Below, one piece after another: positions 24,426 to 32,935 of a stretch of 58,247 bases of DNA. The stretch is from Bacillota bacterium (GTDB taxonomy: Bacteria; Bacillota; Clostridia; Peptostreptococcales; Anaerovoracaceae): positions 1 to 58,247 of the forward strand of contig JAFSCP010000033.1 in NCBI GenBank assembly GCA_017436705.1. Reading direction: 5' to 3'. The position numbers were made by a program, and so were the translations under genes. The number at the start of each line of letters is the position of its first letter. Position 1 is the first letter of the stretch. The notes below the pieces were generated by a model. That model did no database searches, was not told the origin of the DNA, and worked only from the letters and a program-made list of their open reading frames with translations.

Positions 24426-25787
24426 TTATGAGTTCAGATTATATTCTTTAATTTTATTGTTCAGATTCTGACGTGTGATCTGAAGCATATCCGCAGTCTT
24501 CTGCAAATCTCCGCGGCAAGTTTCCATGGCCTCCATAATCAGCTGCTTTTCATACGATTTTACAGTCGCCTTCAGCGTACCACAAAACTCCGGCACTACA
24601 GCCGGATCTGCTTTTCCTGGTTTATACCAACTGATATCTTCCATCTTTATAAGCGGCCCGTTGGTAAAATTAAGGCAGCCTTCAATGGTATTTTCCAGTT
24701 CTCTTATATTTCCCGGCCATGAATATTCACTGAAGAATTTTTCCACATCATCATTCAGGCCAAGTATGTTTTTGCCAAGAATTTTATTATATTTCCTTAT
24801 GAAATATGCTGAAAGATACTCTATGTCTCCCGGCCTGTCTTTAAGCGGCGGCAAATCGATTTGTACTACTTTAAGCCGATAATAAAGATCTTCACGTATT
24901 ACACCTGTCTTCACCATCTCCCACGGGTCTTCATTGGAAGCTGCAATTATTTTTACATCTACCGGAATCGGATCCAGACCACCCACTCTGGTTATCATCC
25001 TCTCTTCAATCGCCTTGAGAATCTTTGACTGAAGATTTATGTCCATTGTATTGATTTCATCCAGGAACAAAGTACCTCCATCGGCAGCCTCCAGAAGCCC
25101 GATTCTGTTTTCAGAACCGGTAAAACTACCTTTCACTGTCCCGAACAGAATACTTTCAAGCAGTGCCGGCGGAATTGCCGCACAGTTCTGTGAAAGGAAT
25201 TTTTTATTTTTGCGCTTACCTTCTGAATGAATCGCCTCTGCCACCAGTTCTTTACCAGTTCCGGTCTTTCCATATATCAGTACTGATGAATCCGTATTGG
25301 AGACTTTTGATATTATACGTTTTATATCCTCCATTCCGGACCACTGTGATTTAATGTCGTCAATACCATAAAGAGGTCTGTTTCCGCCTGTCAGTACAGG
25401 GGTAACATATATGTTAGCCATGTCCTCGCTTCCGGTAATATACCTTGATACTTCGGCCACGCCAATAACCTGCCCTTCATCAAAGATCGGCACGGTTGTG
25501 TTTATTGATTTGATTACCTGCCCCTTGAAAGTCTTCCAGGTCTGCAGCATATTTGCAGTAGGTGTACCGTTACATAGAGCATTCATTATGCTGCTTTCCT
25601 CCAGATTCAGCCCCGGAAAGATTTCACTTATGTGTCTTCCCAGAGCCTCTTCCTCCGTCAGATTGTTAAGGTCACGGCGATTGTTATAGTAATACACTAT
25701 GATTCCGTCTTTATCAATAATCATGGCACCGTTGAAGTAATTGTACAGGTTAAGTATTTCCTGTGCATTCTCACGGATTTTATTCAT
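24426..25787 (-). CDS. Sigma-54-dependent transcriptional activator (PAS-AAA+-Fis), paralogue A
   Basis: A 453-residue enhancer-binding protein with an N-terminal PAS-type sensor domain (about 8-120), Walker A GKTGTGKE (173-180), the sigma-54-contacting loop GSFTGS (220-225; usual GAFTGA), Walker B GGTLFLDE (237-244), and a C-terminal Fis-type HTH (about 420-450, DLQKTADMLQITRQNLNNKIKEY). There is no receiver domain, so it is probably controlled by a small ligand in the PAS domain, not by phosphorylation. It follows paralogue B by 6 bp in one operon. The final Ala of GAFTGA is Ser here. Confidence 0.93.
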   Translation of the reverse strand: MNKIRENAQEILNLYNYFNGAMIIDKDGIIVYYYNNRRDLNNLTEEEALGRHISEIFPGLNLEESSIMNALCNGTPTANMLQTWKTFKGQVIKSINTTVPIFDEGQVIGVAEVSRYITGSEDMANIYVTPVLTGGNRPLYGIDDIKSQWSGMEDIKRIISKVSNTDSSVLIYGKTGTGKELVAEAIHSEGKRKNKKFLSQNCAAIPPALLESILFGTVKGSFTGSENRIGLLEAADGGTLFLDEINTMDINLQSKILKAIEERMITRVGGLDPIPVDVKIIAASNEDPWEMVKTGVIREDLYYRLKVVQIDLPPLKDRPGDIEYLSAYFIRKYNKILGKNILGLNDDVEKFFSEYSWPGNIRELENTIEGCLNFTNGPLIKMEDISWYKPGKADPAVVPEFCGTLKATVKSYEKQLIMEAMETCRGDLQKTADMLQITRQNLNNKIKEYNLNS

Positions 25788-25793
25788 CGCGCT

Positions 25794-27188
25794 CTACCCC
25801 TCTCTGTGAAATTCTGCATCCTGAATCTTCAGTTCACGCATTTTGTTGCTAAGAGTCTGCCGGGTTATTCCCAGTTTCTCTGCCGCCTTTGAAATATTTT
25901 CGCTTTCCTGCAGTGTGTTTATAATGAGCTTCCGCTCAAAGTTTCTCACCTTATCTTTAAGAGATTCTGATTCTGCCTCAATCTGATCTGATGGTTTTGC
26001 CGCCATCCGGTCAAGCGCTCTCAGTGAATACACATCCAGATCTCCAATGTCCAGATATTCACCTTCGCAAAGATTAAAGCCCCCTTCTATCATGTTTCGC
26101 AGTTCACGGACATTTCCAGGCCAGGAATAAGCCATGAATTTTTCTCTGACTTCGCTGGTTATCCCTTTGATTTTGCGGCCCATTGTCCTGTTGTAAAAGT
26201 CGGTATAAAACTCCACAATAGGCATTATGTCTTCTTTTCTTTGTCTCAATGGTGGTACATTAAGCTGAACAATCCTGAGTCTGTAATACAAATCTTCCCT
26301 GAGCAGTTTCTTTTCGACACACCATTCCGGATCCACATTGGCTGCAACAATTATTCTTACATCTACAGGTATATCTTCAATTCCACCTACCCTACGGATT
26401 CTCTGCTCTTCTACAGCTTTAAGGATTTTGGCCTGAACTGCCATGTCCATAGAATTGATTTCATCAAGAAAAAGTGTTCCTCCGCTTGCAACCTCAAAAA
26501 GACCTTTTCTGTTTTCAGCTCCTGTAAAACTTCCTTTAACAGTACCGAAAAGAATACTTTCCAGCAGATTGTCCGGTATAGCTGCACAGTTCTGTGAAAT
26601 GAATCTGTTGCTGCGGCGCGGTCCGTTATTATGGATGGCTTTTGCAATAATTTCCTTGCCTGTCCCGGTTTCTCCATAAATCAATACGCCTGATTTTGTT
26701 TCCGCAACTTTAAAAATTTTTTCTTTCAGATTTTTCATTTCCTCAGAGGCAGAAATAATTTCATGCAATGCTTGCCGGTTATCCTTTAGCAATCTTGCTT
26801 CACTCGAAAGAAAGATATTAAGATACTTATCTTTTTCTTTCAGATACTGAAAAACTTCTATGGCTCCGATGATTATTTCACCATCAAAAATCGGGTGTGT
26901 ACTGCATAACGCGCTGTAATATTCACCAATGAAATTAGTCAGGGTCTGGAAATCATGCTCGATGGGCTGTCCTGTACGCATAACTTCCATTAGCGTGCTT
27001 TTATGCGGTTTGATCTCCGGATATACTTCAAAAAGACTCTTTCCCACAATCATTTCATCGGTAAGCGTATTGATGTCGGGTCTGCTGTTGTGATAGTACT
27101 CGATAATTCCGGCACGGTTAACCATGATCGCACCGTCATAATAATTATAGAAATTAAGAATCTGCTCCACATGGTTCATTAAGTCCAT
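25794..27188 (-). CDS. Sigma-54-dependent transcriptional activator (PAS-AAA+-Fis), paralogue B
   Basis: A 464-residue paralogue of A with the same layout: PAS domain (about 8-120, N-terminus ILNFYNYYDGAIMVNRAGII aligns with ILNLYNYFNGAMIIDKDGII of A), Walker A GETGTGKE (172-179), GSFTGA loop (219-224), GGTLFLDE and Fis HTH (SKAAEKLGITRQTLSNKMREL). I chose the ATG at 27188, seven bases after AAAGGGGA; an ATG at 27194 abuts the ribosome site. It is transcribed from a sigma-A promoter divergent from the permease, and likely controls the neighbouring -24/-12 promoters. Confidence 0.93.
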   Translation of the reverse strand: MDLMNHVEQILNFYNYYDGAIMVNRAGIIEYYHNSRPDINTLTDEMIVGKSLFEVYPEIKPHKSTLMEVMRTGQPIEHDFQTLTNFIGEYYSALCSTHPIFDGEIIIGAIEVFQYLKEKDKYLNIFLSSEARLLKDNRQALHEIISASEEMKNLKEKIFKVAETKSGVLIYGETGTGKEIIAKAIHNNGPRRSNRFISQNCAAIPDNLLESILFGTVKGSFTGAENRKGLFEVASGGTLFLDEINSMDMAVQAKILKAVEEQRIRRVGGIEDIPVDVRIIVAANVDPEWCVEKKLLREDLYYRLRIVQLNVPPLRQRKEDIMPIVEFYTDFYNRTMGRKIKGITSEVREKFMAYSWPGNVRELRNMIEGGFNLCEGEYLDIGDLDVYSLRALDRMAAKPSDQIEAESESLKDKVRNFERKLIINTLQESENISKAAEKLGITRQTLSNKMRELKIQDAEFHREG

Positions 27189-27229
27189 AAACATTCCCCT
27201 TTCAGAAAGTCTTTTTAAAACATACTCTA

Positions 27230-27258
27230 ATTATATTGTTTTCCGCTCTTCCCGTCAA
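27230..27258 (-). promoter_or_regulatory. Sigma-A promoter of the activator operon
   Basis: On the minus strand TTGACG (27258-27253), 17-base spacer, TATAAT (27235-27230): near consensus, so the activators are made independently of sigma-54. Confidence 0.8.
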
Positions 27259-27314
27259 GATTACCGATATTGCCGCTGACAGAGTTTTATCACCATTGTA
27301 TTTTTCTGTTTTTT

Positions 27315-27342
27315 ACCATGTTAAATATTTTTTTTACATGAA
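27315..27342. promoter_or_regulatory. Candidate enhancer site ACCATG-N16-CATGAA
   Basis: Partner of the palindrome at 24392-24418, with the same ACCATG half-site, A/T-rich centre and inverted CATG. It lies 89 bases before the -24 element at 27431, between the activator and permease genes. Confidence 0.4.
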
Positions 27343-27376
27343 CTGCATATCTTTTTATAAGGGTTTTCTCTTACGG

Positions 27377-27394
27377 CTGAAAACTGTGTATTTT
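27377..27394 (+). promoter_or_regulatory. Second candidate activator motif, shared with the amidinotransferase promoter
   Basis: CTGAAAACTGTGTATTTT matches the motif at 18057-18074 (15 of 18). It is followed by further ACTGTG and AAACAG elements up to the -24 box. Confidence 0.4.
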
Positions 27395-27430
27395 ACTGTG
27401 TTTTTTCGAAACAGTTTTTTAACAGATTCT

Positions 27431-27446
27431 TGGCACAGATTTTGCG
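27431..27446 (+). promoter_or_regulatory. Sigma-54 (-24/-12) promoter of the APC permease
   Basis: TGGCACAGATTTTGCG: exact TGGCAC, five bases, TTGC. The predicted start near 27456 gives a leader of about 46 bases ending in AGGAGGA before the ATG at 27503. Confidence 0.9.
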
Positions 27447-27502
27447 TTTCGTAATACCAAACGGAATTATTTCCAAATAAAAAATTTAATAGGAGGAAGA
27501 AT

Positions 27503-28888
27503 ATGTCTAACGAAAAGAAAGTCGCTGCTAACGGCGAATTCAAAAAAGAAGTTTCCGTATTCGGTGGTGTCAGCATCGTAGCTGGTATCATGATCGGTTC
27601 CGGTATCTTCTACCTTGGATCTTACGTTCTGCAGTACGCAAACTACTCTGTCGGTACAGCATTACTCGCTTGGGTAATCGGTGGTCTTATCAGTTTACTT
27701 GGCGCACTCTGTTTCTCAGAACTCAGTGCATCAATGCCTAAGGCTGGTGGTCTTACAGTTTACCTTAACGAAGTTTATCATCCGGTTGTAGGTTACATGT
27801 ACGGTTTCTCACAGTGGCTCATTGCCAGCCCTGGTTCAATCGCTGCAGTTGCTATCGCAATCCCTACAGCTCTTGTAGACTTCATTCCTGGCATGACTAA
27901 CGGCCAGATCAAAATCATCGCTGTTGTCCTCGTAGCATTATTCACAATCTACAACATCATGGGTGTTAAAGAAGCTTCCATCTTTGCTAACATCACAATG
28001 GTAGGTAAGATTGTACCAATGGCACTGATTCTCTTATGCGCTCTGTTCATGGGCAACATCATGCCTGATCTTGATCCTACACCTGTTACTGCAACAGGAG
28101 AAAACGCTGGTTTATTCGGCGGTATCGGTATCGTAGCTTATGCAGTTGTTGCTTCATTATGGGCATACGAAGGCTGGTCCAACGTAACTAACATCGGTGA
28201 AGAAATGAGAAACCCTCAGAAAGACCTTCCTAAGGCTCTTATCATCGGTGTAGGTTTCGTAACTGTATTCTATGTATTATTCAACTTCGCAATCTTAAGA
28301 GTTATTCCTATCGAAGAAGCTAAGGCAATGATTGAAGCCGACAACATCTATCTTGGTACAGAAGTAGCAAGAAGACTTCTCGGTAATGCAGGTGGTATCA
28401 TCGTACTCATCGGTATGCTGATTGCTATGATCGGTTCCTTAAACGGTCAGGTTCTCGTTTATGCAAGAATCTCCTACGCTATGTCCCATGAAGGACACTT
28501 CTTCAAGAATCAGGGCGTACTCAACAAGAAAGGTGTTCCTGCAAACGCTTTAATCGTTCAGGGCATCATCTCCATCATCCTGATCCTTGCAAGAAGCTTA
28601 GACCAGTTAACAACTCTGGTAGTATTCCTTGGCATGATCGGTACTGTACTCGGCGTAGCTGGTGTAATGGTTAACAGAATCAGACATCCTGAACTTGAAA
28701 GACCTTACAAAGTTTGGGGTTACCCAGTAACAGTTATCATCGCAGTAATCATCTTCATTGCGCTGATGATCAATAACTTCATCGAAGACCCACTTATGTC
28801 CATCCTTGGTTTATTCATCGTTCCTGCTATCGCTGCTGTTATTTACTTCTACTATGATAAGCAGAACAAAAAGGCACAGGCTAAATAA
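27503..28888 (+). CDS. APC-superfamily amino-acid/organocation permease
   Basis: A 461-residue transporter with about 12 membrane helices. TM1 carries the hallmark unwound glycine motif (IMIGSGIF, about 30-37) that binds the amino or carboxyl group of the substrate; the C-terminus KKAQAK is cytoplasmic. The codon choice is strongly biased (many GGT, GTA, ATC and AAC codons), suggesting high expression. It is under a sigma-54 promoter next to the two activators, so it is probably the uptake system for the compound degraded by the enzymes at 18141-24205. Exchange (antiport) of substrate and product is possible in this family. Confidence 0.9.
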   Translation: MSNEKKVAANGEFKKEVSVFGGVSIVAGIMIGSGIFYLGSYVLQYANYSVGTALLAWVIGGLISLLGALCFSELSASMPKAGGLTVYLNEVYHPVVGYMYGFSQWLIASPGSIAAVAIAIPTALVDFIPGMTNGQIKIIAVVLVALFTIYNIMGVKEASIFANITMVGKIVPMALILLCALFMGNIMPDLDPTPVTATGENAGLFGGIGIVAYAVVASLWAYEGWSNVTNIGEEMRNPQKDLPKALIIGVGFVTVFYVLFNFAILRVIPIEEAKAMIEADNIYLGTEVARRLLGNAGGIIVLIGMLIAMIGSLNGQVLVYARISYAMSHEGHFFKNQGVLNKKGVPANALIVQGIISIILILARSLDQLTTLVVFLGMIGTVLGVAGVMVNRIRHPELERPYKVWGYPVTVIIAVIIFIALMINNFIEDPLMSILGLFIVPAIAAVIYFYYDKQNKKAQAK

Positions 28889-28916
28889 TCGGATTACATA
28901 AGAACATTATCAATTA

Positions 28917-28950
28917 AAAGGCTGGAGTATCTTCTGATACTCCAGCCTTT
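28917..28950. terminator. Bidirectional terminator between APC permease and NSS transporter
   Basis: AAAGGCTGGAGTAT pairs perfectly with ATACTCCAGCCTTT around a six-base loop; it serves the two convergent transporter genes. Confidence 0.85.
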
Positions 28951-28976
28951 ATGTTTCATTTGAATTTTATATCCGG

Positions 28977-30299
28977 TTAGCCGATGCCGCCCAGAAGTGT
29001 TCCCAGTACCAGAACAGCGATGGTAAGTCCGCAGAAAACATATTTGCTTGCGAATTCAAACCAGCTGCCCACAGGCTTCTTTGCACCCATGTCCACATGC
29101 TTGCGTACAAAGTCCTTGCCGCAGATCCAGAAGAAGATTACGCCTGCAAGGAATGCGCCCAGAGGACACATGTAAATTGAGAAAATATCCATCCAGCCGG
29201 ATACAATACCTTCGATACACACACCGATTAAAGTACCCACCACTGCAACAGCTCCGACAGCCTTTTTACGGCTGAAACCGAACTTGGTCTGCAGCGCTTC
29301 AACAGGTGTCTCGAAGAGGTTCACAAGTGAAGTGAAGCCTGCAAATGTTACTGCAATGAAGAAGACGATGATTACTACTCTGCCGCCAGGAATCTGTGCG
29401 AATACGTTAGGCAGGAAAATAAACATAAGTCCTGGGCCGCCGCCTGTCAGTTCCACGCCTGCGATTGCCATTGCAGGGAGAATTGTGAAGGCTGCAACCA
29501 CCGCCGCCATTGTATCCCACAAAGCAACTGTTCTCGCACTGGATGGAATATCCACGTCCTTTTTAAGGTATGAACCGTAAACCAGCGTTCCCGAACCGGC
29601 CAGTGACAGTGAGAAGAAAGCCTGTCCGAGAGCATACACCCATGTCTTAGGGTTTGCAAGCTGAGTCCAGTCAGGCTTCAGCAGGAAATCATAGGCTCTT
29701 TCCGCGCCAGGCAGGAATGCCAGATATACTGCCATGCCGATGAACATTACAAAGAAAAGCGGCATCATGACCTTATTTACGCGCTCAATCCCTGAAGAAA
29801 TACCAAAAATCATGATTGCAAAGGTAATTGCAAGACCGAGAACATGCCAGCCCACACTTCCGAAAGAAGATGCTGTTGCACCGAAAGCACCTGCATAATC
29901 ATCAACTGTCGCTCCTGCGAATACACTGCCTGTAAGTGAACCCACTGTATATTTAAGAATCCAGCCGACTACAACAGAATAACCGATTGCCAGTGCGAAA
30001 GAAGTGATTACAGGAACCAGTGCCAGACCTTCGCCCAGTTTTTTGCCTTTGCCCGCCATTTCAGTTGCCTTTCCGAAGGCTCCCATAGGGCCTGCGCCCA
30101 TAGCACGTCCAAAGGCCATTTCACCGATAACGCCGGTGAAACCGATTACTATTACACATATGAAGTAAGGAATCAGGAATGCAGCACCGCCAAGAGAAGA
30201 TACTCTTGCAGGGAAAAGCCAGATGTTTCCCATACCTACGGCTGAACCGATGCAGGCGATAACAAATCCTGTTTTACTTCTGAAATTATCTCTTTCCAT
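28977..30299 (-). CDS. Sodium-dependent transporter, neurotransmitter:sodium symporter (NSS/SNF) family
   Basis: A 440-residue LeuT-fold Na+ symporter with about 11 membrane helices. TM1 reads GFVIACIGSAVGMGNIWLFP, the NSS signature that holds the two Na+ ions and substrate. The start at 30299 is chosen because AGGAGAT lies upstream at normal distance; an in-frame start at 30368 lies before the promoter. It is monocistronic with its own promoter, divergent from alr. The substrate is probably an amino acid, and from position a D- or L-alanine-type substrate is a reasonable guess only. Confidence 0.9.
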   Translation of the reverse strand: MERDNFRSKTGFVIACIGSAVGMGNIWLFPARVSSLGGAAFLIPYFICVIVIGFTGVIGEMAFGRAMGAGPMGAFGKATEMAGKGKKLGEGLALVPVITSFALAIGYSVVVGWILKYTVGSLTGSVFAGATVDDYAGAFGATASSFGSVGWHVLGLAITFAIMIFGISSGIERVNKVMMPLFFVMFIGMAVYLAFLPGAERAYDFLLKPDWTQLANPKTWVYALGQAFFSLSLAGSGTLVYGSYLKKDVDIPSSARTVALWDTMAAVVAAFTILPAMAIAGVELTGGGPGLMFIFLPNVFAQIPGGRVVIIVFFIAVTFAGFTSLVNLFETPVEALQTKFGFSRKKAVGAVAVVGTLIGVCIEGIVSGWMDIFSIYMCPLGAFLAGVIFFWICGKDFVRKHVDMGAKKPVGSWFEFASKYVFCGLTIAVLVLGTLLGGIG

Positions 30300-30329
30300 A
30301 GTTATATCTCCTAAAAATTTGATATTACT

Positions 30330-30358
30330 AGAATAGTACATTTCGCCGCAAATTTCAA
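30330..30358 (-). promoter_or_regulatory. Sigma-A promoter of the NSS transporter
   Basis: Minus strand TTGAAA (30358-30353), 17-base spacer, TATTCT (30335-30330). Confidence 0.7.
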
Positions 30359-30368
30359 CCCTTGGCAC

Positions 30369-30397
30369 TTGAATTTATTTCTGCGCAGGGATATAAT
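30369..30397 (+). promoter_or_regulatory. Sigma-A promoter of alr
   Basis: TTGAAT, 17-base spacer, TATAAT; back to back with the divergent NSS promoter, their -35 boxes about ten bases apart. Confidence 0.75.
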
Positions 30398-30429
30398 ATT
30401 TCCAAACACTTGTAAAGGAGATGGACGAA

Positions 30430-31566
30430 ATGTACAAAGAAGCTTTAAGACCTGTATGGGCAGAAATCAATCTGTCAAATCTGGATTACAATATTAAAAA
30501 CATCAAGGCCAAAATCGGCGACCGTGAAATGATCGGAGTTATCAAAGCCGATGCTTACGGCCACGGCAGCGTAAAGGTTGCGGAAGTCCTCCGCGAAAAC
30601 GGCTGCAAGACTTTTGCTATCGCAACTCTTCAGGAAGCAGTTACCCTGAGAAACGCAGGAGCAACAGAAGAAATCATCATGCTGGGCCTCACACCTGACA
30701 TGTACGCTGACACTATCGTAAAATACGATATCACACCTGTTGTCTGCGATTCTGCCAACGCCAAGGCTATTTCCGATGCGGCGGCAAGAGCCGGCAAAGT
30801 AGTTTTCGGCCTCATCGCAGTTGATACCGGCATGGGAAGAATCGGCTATCTGGCTGACGACCTGGAATACGGCGTGGAAGATGTGAAAAAAATCGCTGAA
30901 CTTTCCAACTTCAAGATCAAAGGACTTTTCTCACACATGGCAACTGCCGATGCCTTTGATAAAACTTATTCCCACCAGCAGGAAGCCAAGTTCAATAAAT
31001 TCTACGAAGCTCTCATCGATGCCGGCGTGCATGTGCCTTTCAAGACTCTGGCAAACAGCGCTTCAATCATGGAACTTCCTACTGTCCACTTCAACGCATG
31101 CCGTCCGGGCATCATCCTCTATGGTCAGTATCCGTCCGACGAAGTTGACAGAAGCCAGTTCGATATCAGACCTGTTATGTCTGTCAAAGCAAACATCGTT
31201 CACCTCAAGGATGTCCCTGCAGGCTTCTCCGTAGGTTACGGCCGCAGATATATTTCCGAAAAGCCAAGCAAAATTGCTACCATCGCTCTGGGCTACGCTG
31301 ACGGCTACCCTCGTCCATATTCCGCTTACGCAAAGGTTATCGTAAACGGCGTAATGGCACCGATTGCCGGCAACATCTGCATGGACCAGTGCATGATCGA
31401 CGTTACCGATGTTCCTGACGTTAAGGTTGGCGACGAAGTAATCGTAATGGGTACAGATGGAGTGAACACAGTTTCCGCAGAAGATATTGCAAACGCAACA
31501 GGCACTATCAACTACGAAATCTGCTGTGCTTTTGGACAGAGACTTCCAAAGGTATACGTAAGATAA
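30430..31566 (+). CDS. alr: Alanine racemase
   Basis: A 378-residue fold-type III PLP enzyme interconverting L- and D-alanine for peptidoglycan (and perhaps D-Ala catabolism). The PLP lysine is in GVIKADAYGHG (about 36-46). The second catalytic base Tyr is in GYGRRY, and the conserved NICMDQCMIDVT block is present. Start: AAAGGAG lies nine bases before the ATG at 30430, whereas the ATG at 30421 touches it. Its stop overlaps the MATE start (TAATG), an unusual operon partner. It provides the substrate for ddl at 5059. Confidence 0.94.
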   Translation: MYKEALRPVWAEINLSNLDYNIKNIKAKIGDREMIGVIKADAYGHGSVKVAEVLRENGCKTFAIATLQEAVTLRNAGATEEIIMLGLTPDMYADTIVKYDITPVVCDSANAKAISDAAARAGKVVFGLIAVDTGMGRIGYLADDLEYGVEDVKKIAELSNFKIKGLFSHMATADAFDKTYSHQQEAKFNKFYEALIDAGVHVPFKTLANSASIMELPTVHFNACRPGIILYGQYPSDEVDRSQFDIRPVMSVKANIVHLKDVPAGFSVGYGRRYISEKPSKIATIALGYADGYPRPYSAYAKVIVNGVMAPIAGNICMDQCMIDVTDVPDVKVGDEVIVMGTDGVNTVSAEDIANATGTINYEICCAFGQRLPKVYVR

Positions 31567-32912
31567 TGAACGAAAAGAATTTTTTAGCAACTGAACCAGT
31601 AGGTAAATTGTTCCGCCGGCTAGCCATGCCGGCGGTTGTTGCGCAGCTGGTAAATTTACTTTATAACATGGTTGACCGCATGTACATCGGTCACTACGAT
31701 CCGAGCGGGCTTTCACTCACAGGACTTGGCGTGTGCATGCCGCTGCTGATGAGCGTTTCAGCTTTTGCCTGCCTGGTTGGCATGGGCGGCGCACCAAGAG
31801 CCTCCATCCTCATGGGTAAACAGGAAAACGAAACTGCAGAAAAAACTCTTGGTAACTGTTTCTGCCTGCTGATGATCATCAGCGCAGTCCTCACGCTGGT
31901 AATCCAGCTCTGGGGAGAGTCTCTGCTCCTGACCTTCGGTGCCAGCCCTGAAACCATCGGCCCGGCCTGGTCCTACCTTAAAATTTATTCACTCGGCACC
32001 ATAGCTGTACAGATTTCACTGGGCATGAACGCTTTTATATCTGCGCAGGGCTTCACCCGCTTCAGCATGCTTTCGGTGCTTATCGGCGCAGTCATCAATA
32101 TCGTGCTTGACCCTGTGTTTATATTTGTATTTGACATGGGTGTGCAGGGTGCTGCTGTGGCAACGGTCATTGCACAGGTGTGTTCCGCTGTGTGGATTCT
32201 TTCTTTCCTCACCGGCAAAAAAACCATGCTCCGCATCCGTCCTGCCAACATGCGCCTGATTCCGGCCCTGATTATGCCTTGCCTCGCGCTGGGAGTTTCG
32301 CCTTTTGTGATGCAGTTCACAGAAAGCGCTCTGGGCATCTGCTTCAATACTTCCCTGCTTAAATACGGCGGCGACATTGCTGTAGGAAGCATGACGGTTC
32401 TTTCAACACTGATGCAGTTCTGCATGATGCCTCTTTCGGGCCTGGCTCAGGGGGCTCAGCCAATCACCAGCTTCAATTTCGGAGCACAGAACTACGACCG
32501 TGTCCGTCAGTCATTTACCATGCTTCTGAAAACATGTGTTGTCTACTCCGTGACAATCTGGGCCATCGTTATGATTATGCCGGAAGCATTTATCAGGCTT
32601 TTCAACAACGGAAATCCTGAACTTATCCAGTACGCTGCATGGGCGCTGCGCATCTACGCTGCACTGCTTTTCCTCATGGGCATACAGATCGCCTGCCAGC
32701 AGACCTTTATCGCCATCGGCAACGCCAAAAGTTCCTTCTTTCTGGCCTGCCTGCGTAAGATTATCCTGCTGATTCCGCTGATTTACATTCTGCCCCTGTT
32801 TTTCGAGGACAAAGCCTTTGCGGTTTTCCTGGCAGAGCCGGTTGCAGACCTGGCGGCTGTGACCACAACCGTATTACTATTCAGAAAACAATTCAAAAAA
32901 GCTGTCGGTTAG
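31566..32912 (+). CDS. MATE-family multidrug/cation efflux transporter
   Basis: A 448-residue polytopic membrane protein, about 12 helices in two similar halves, with the typical MATE opening (PVGKLFRRLAMPAVVAQLVNLLYNMVDRMYIG). It probably expels a cationic compound using Na+ or H+. It is translationally coupled to alr. The stop codon lies inside the loop of the terminator hairpin. Confidence 0.92.
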   Translation: MNEKNFLATEPVGKLFRRLAMPAVVAQLVNLLYNMVDRMYIGHYDPSGLSLTGLGVCMPLLMSVSAFACLVGMGGAPRASILMGKQENETAEKTLGNCFCLLMIISAVLTLVIQLWGESLLLTFGASPETIGPAWSYLKIYSLGTIAVQISLGMNAFISAQGFTRFSMLSVLIGAVINIVLDPVFIFVFDMGVQGAAVATVIAQVCSAVWILSFLTGKKTMLRIRPANMRLIPALIMPCLALGVSPFVMQFTESALGICFNTSLLKYGGDIAVGSMTVLSTLMQFCMMPLSGLAQGAQPITSFNFGAQNYDRVRQSFTMLLKTCVVYSVTIWAIVMIMPEAFIRLFNNGNPELIQYAAWALRIYAALLFLMGIQIACQQTFIAIGNAKSSFFLACLRKIILLIPLIYILPLFFEDKAFAVFLAEPVADLAAVTTTVLLFRKQFKKAVG

Positions 32913-32930
32913 CCCGGCAGCTTTTGTTTT
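32897..32930 (+). terminator. Terminator of the alr-MATE operon, overlapping the coding end
   Basis: A 12-bp stem (AAAAGCTGTCGG with CCGGCAGCTTTT, one G-U) around loop TTAGC, followed by a T-rich tract. The MATE stop codon TAG (32910-32912) is in the loop. Confidence 0.88.
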
Positions 32931-32935
32931 ATTCT

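Noticed and set aside
30363-30380. TGGCAC in front of alr looked like a -24 element.
   Set aside because: The -12 TTGC is missing at the required spacing, and a good sigma-A promoter overlaps it.
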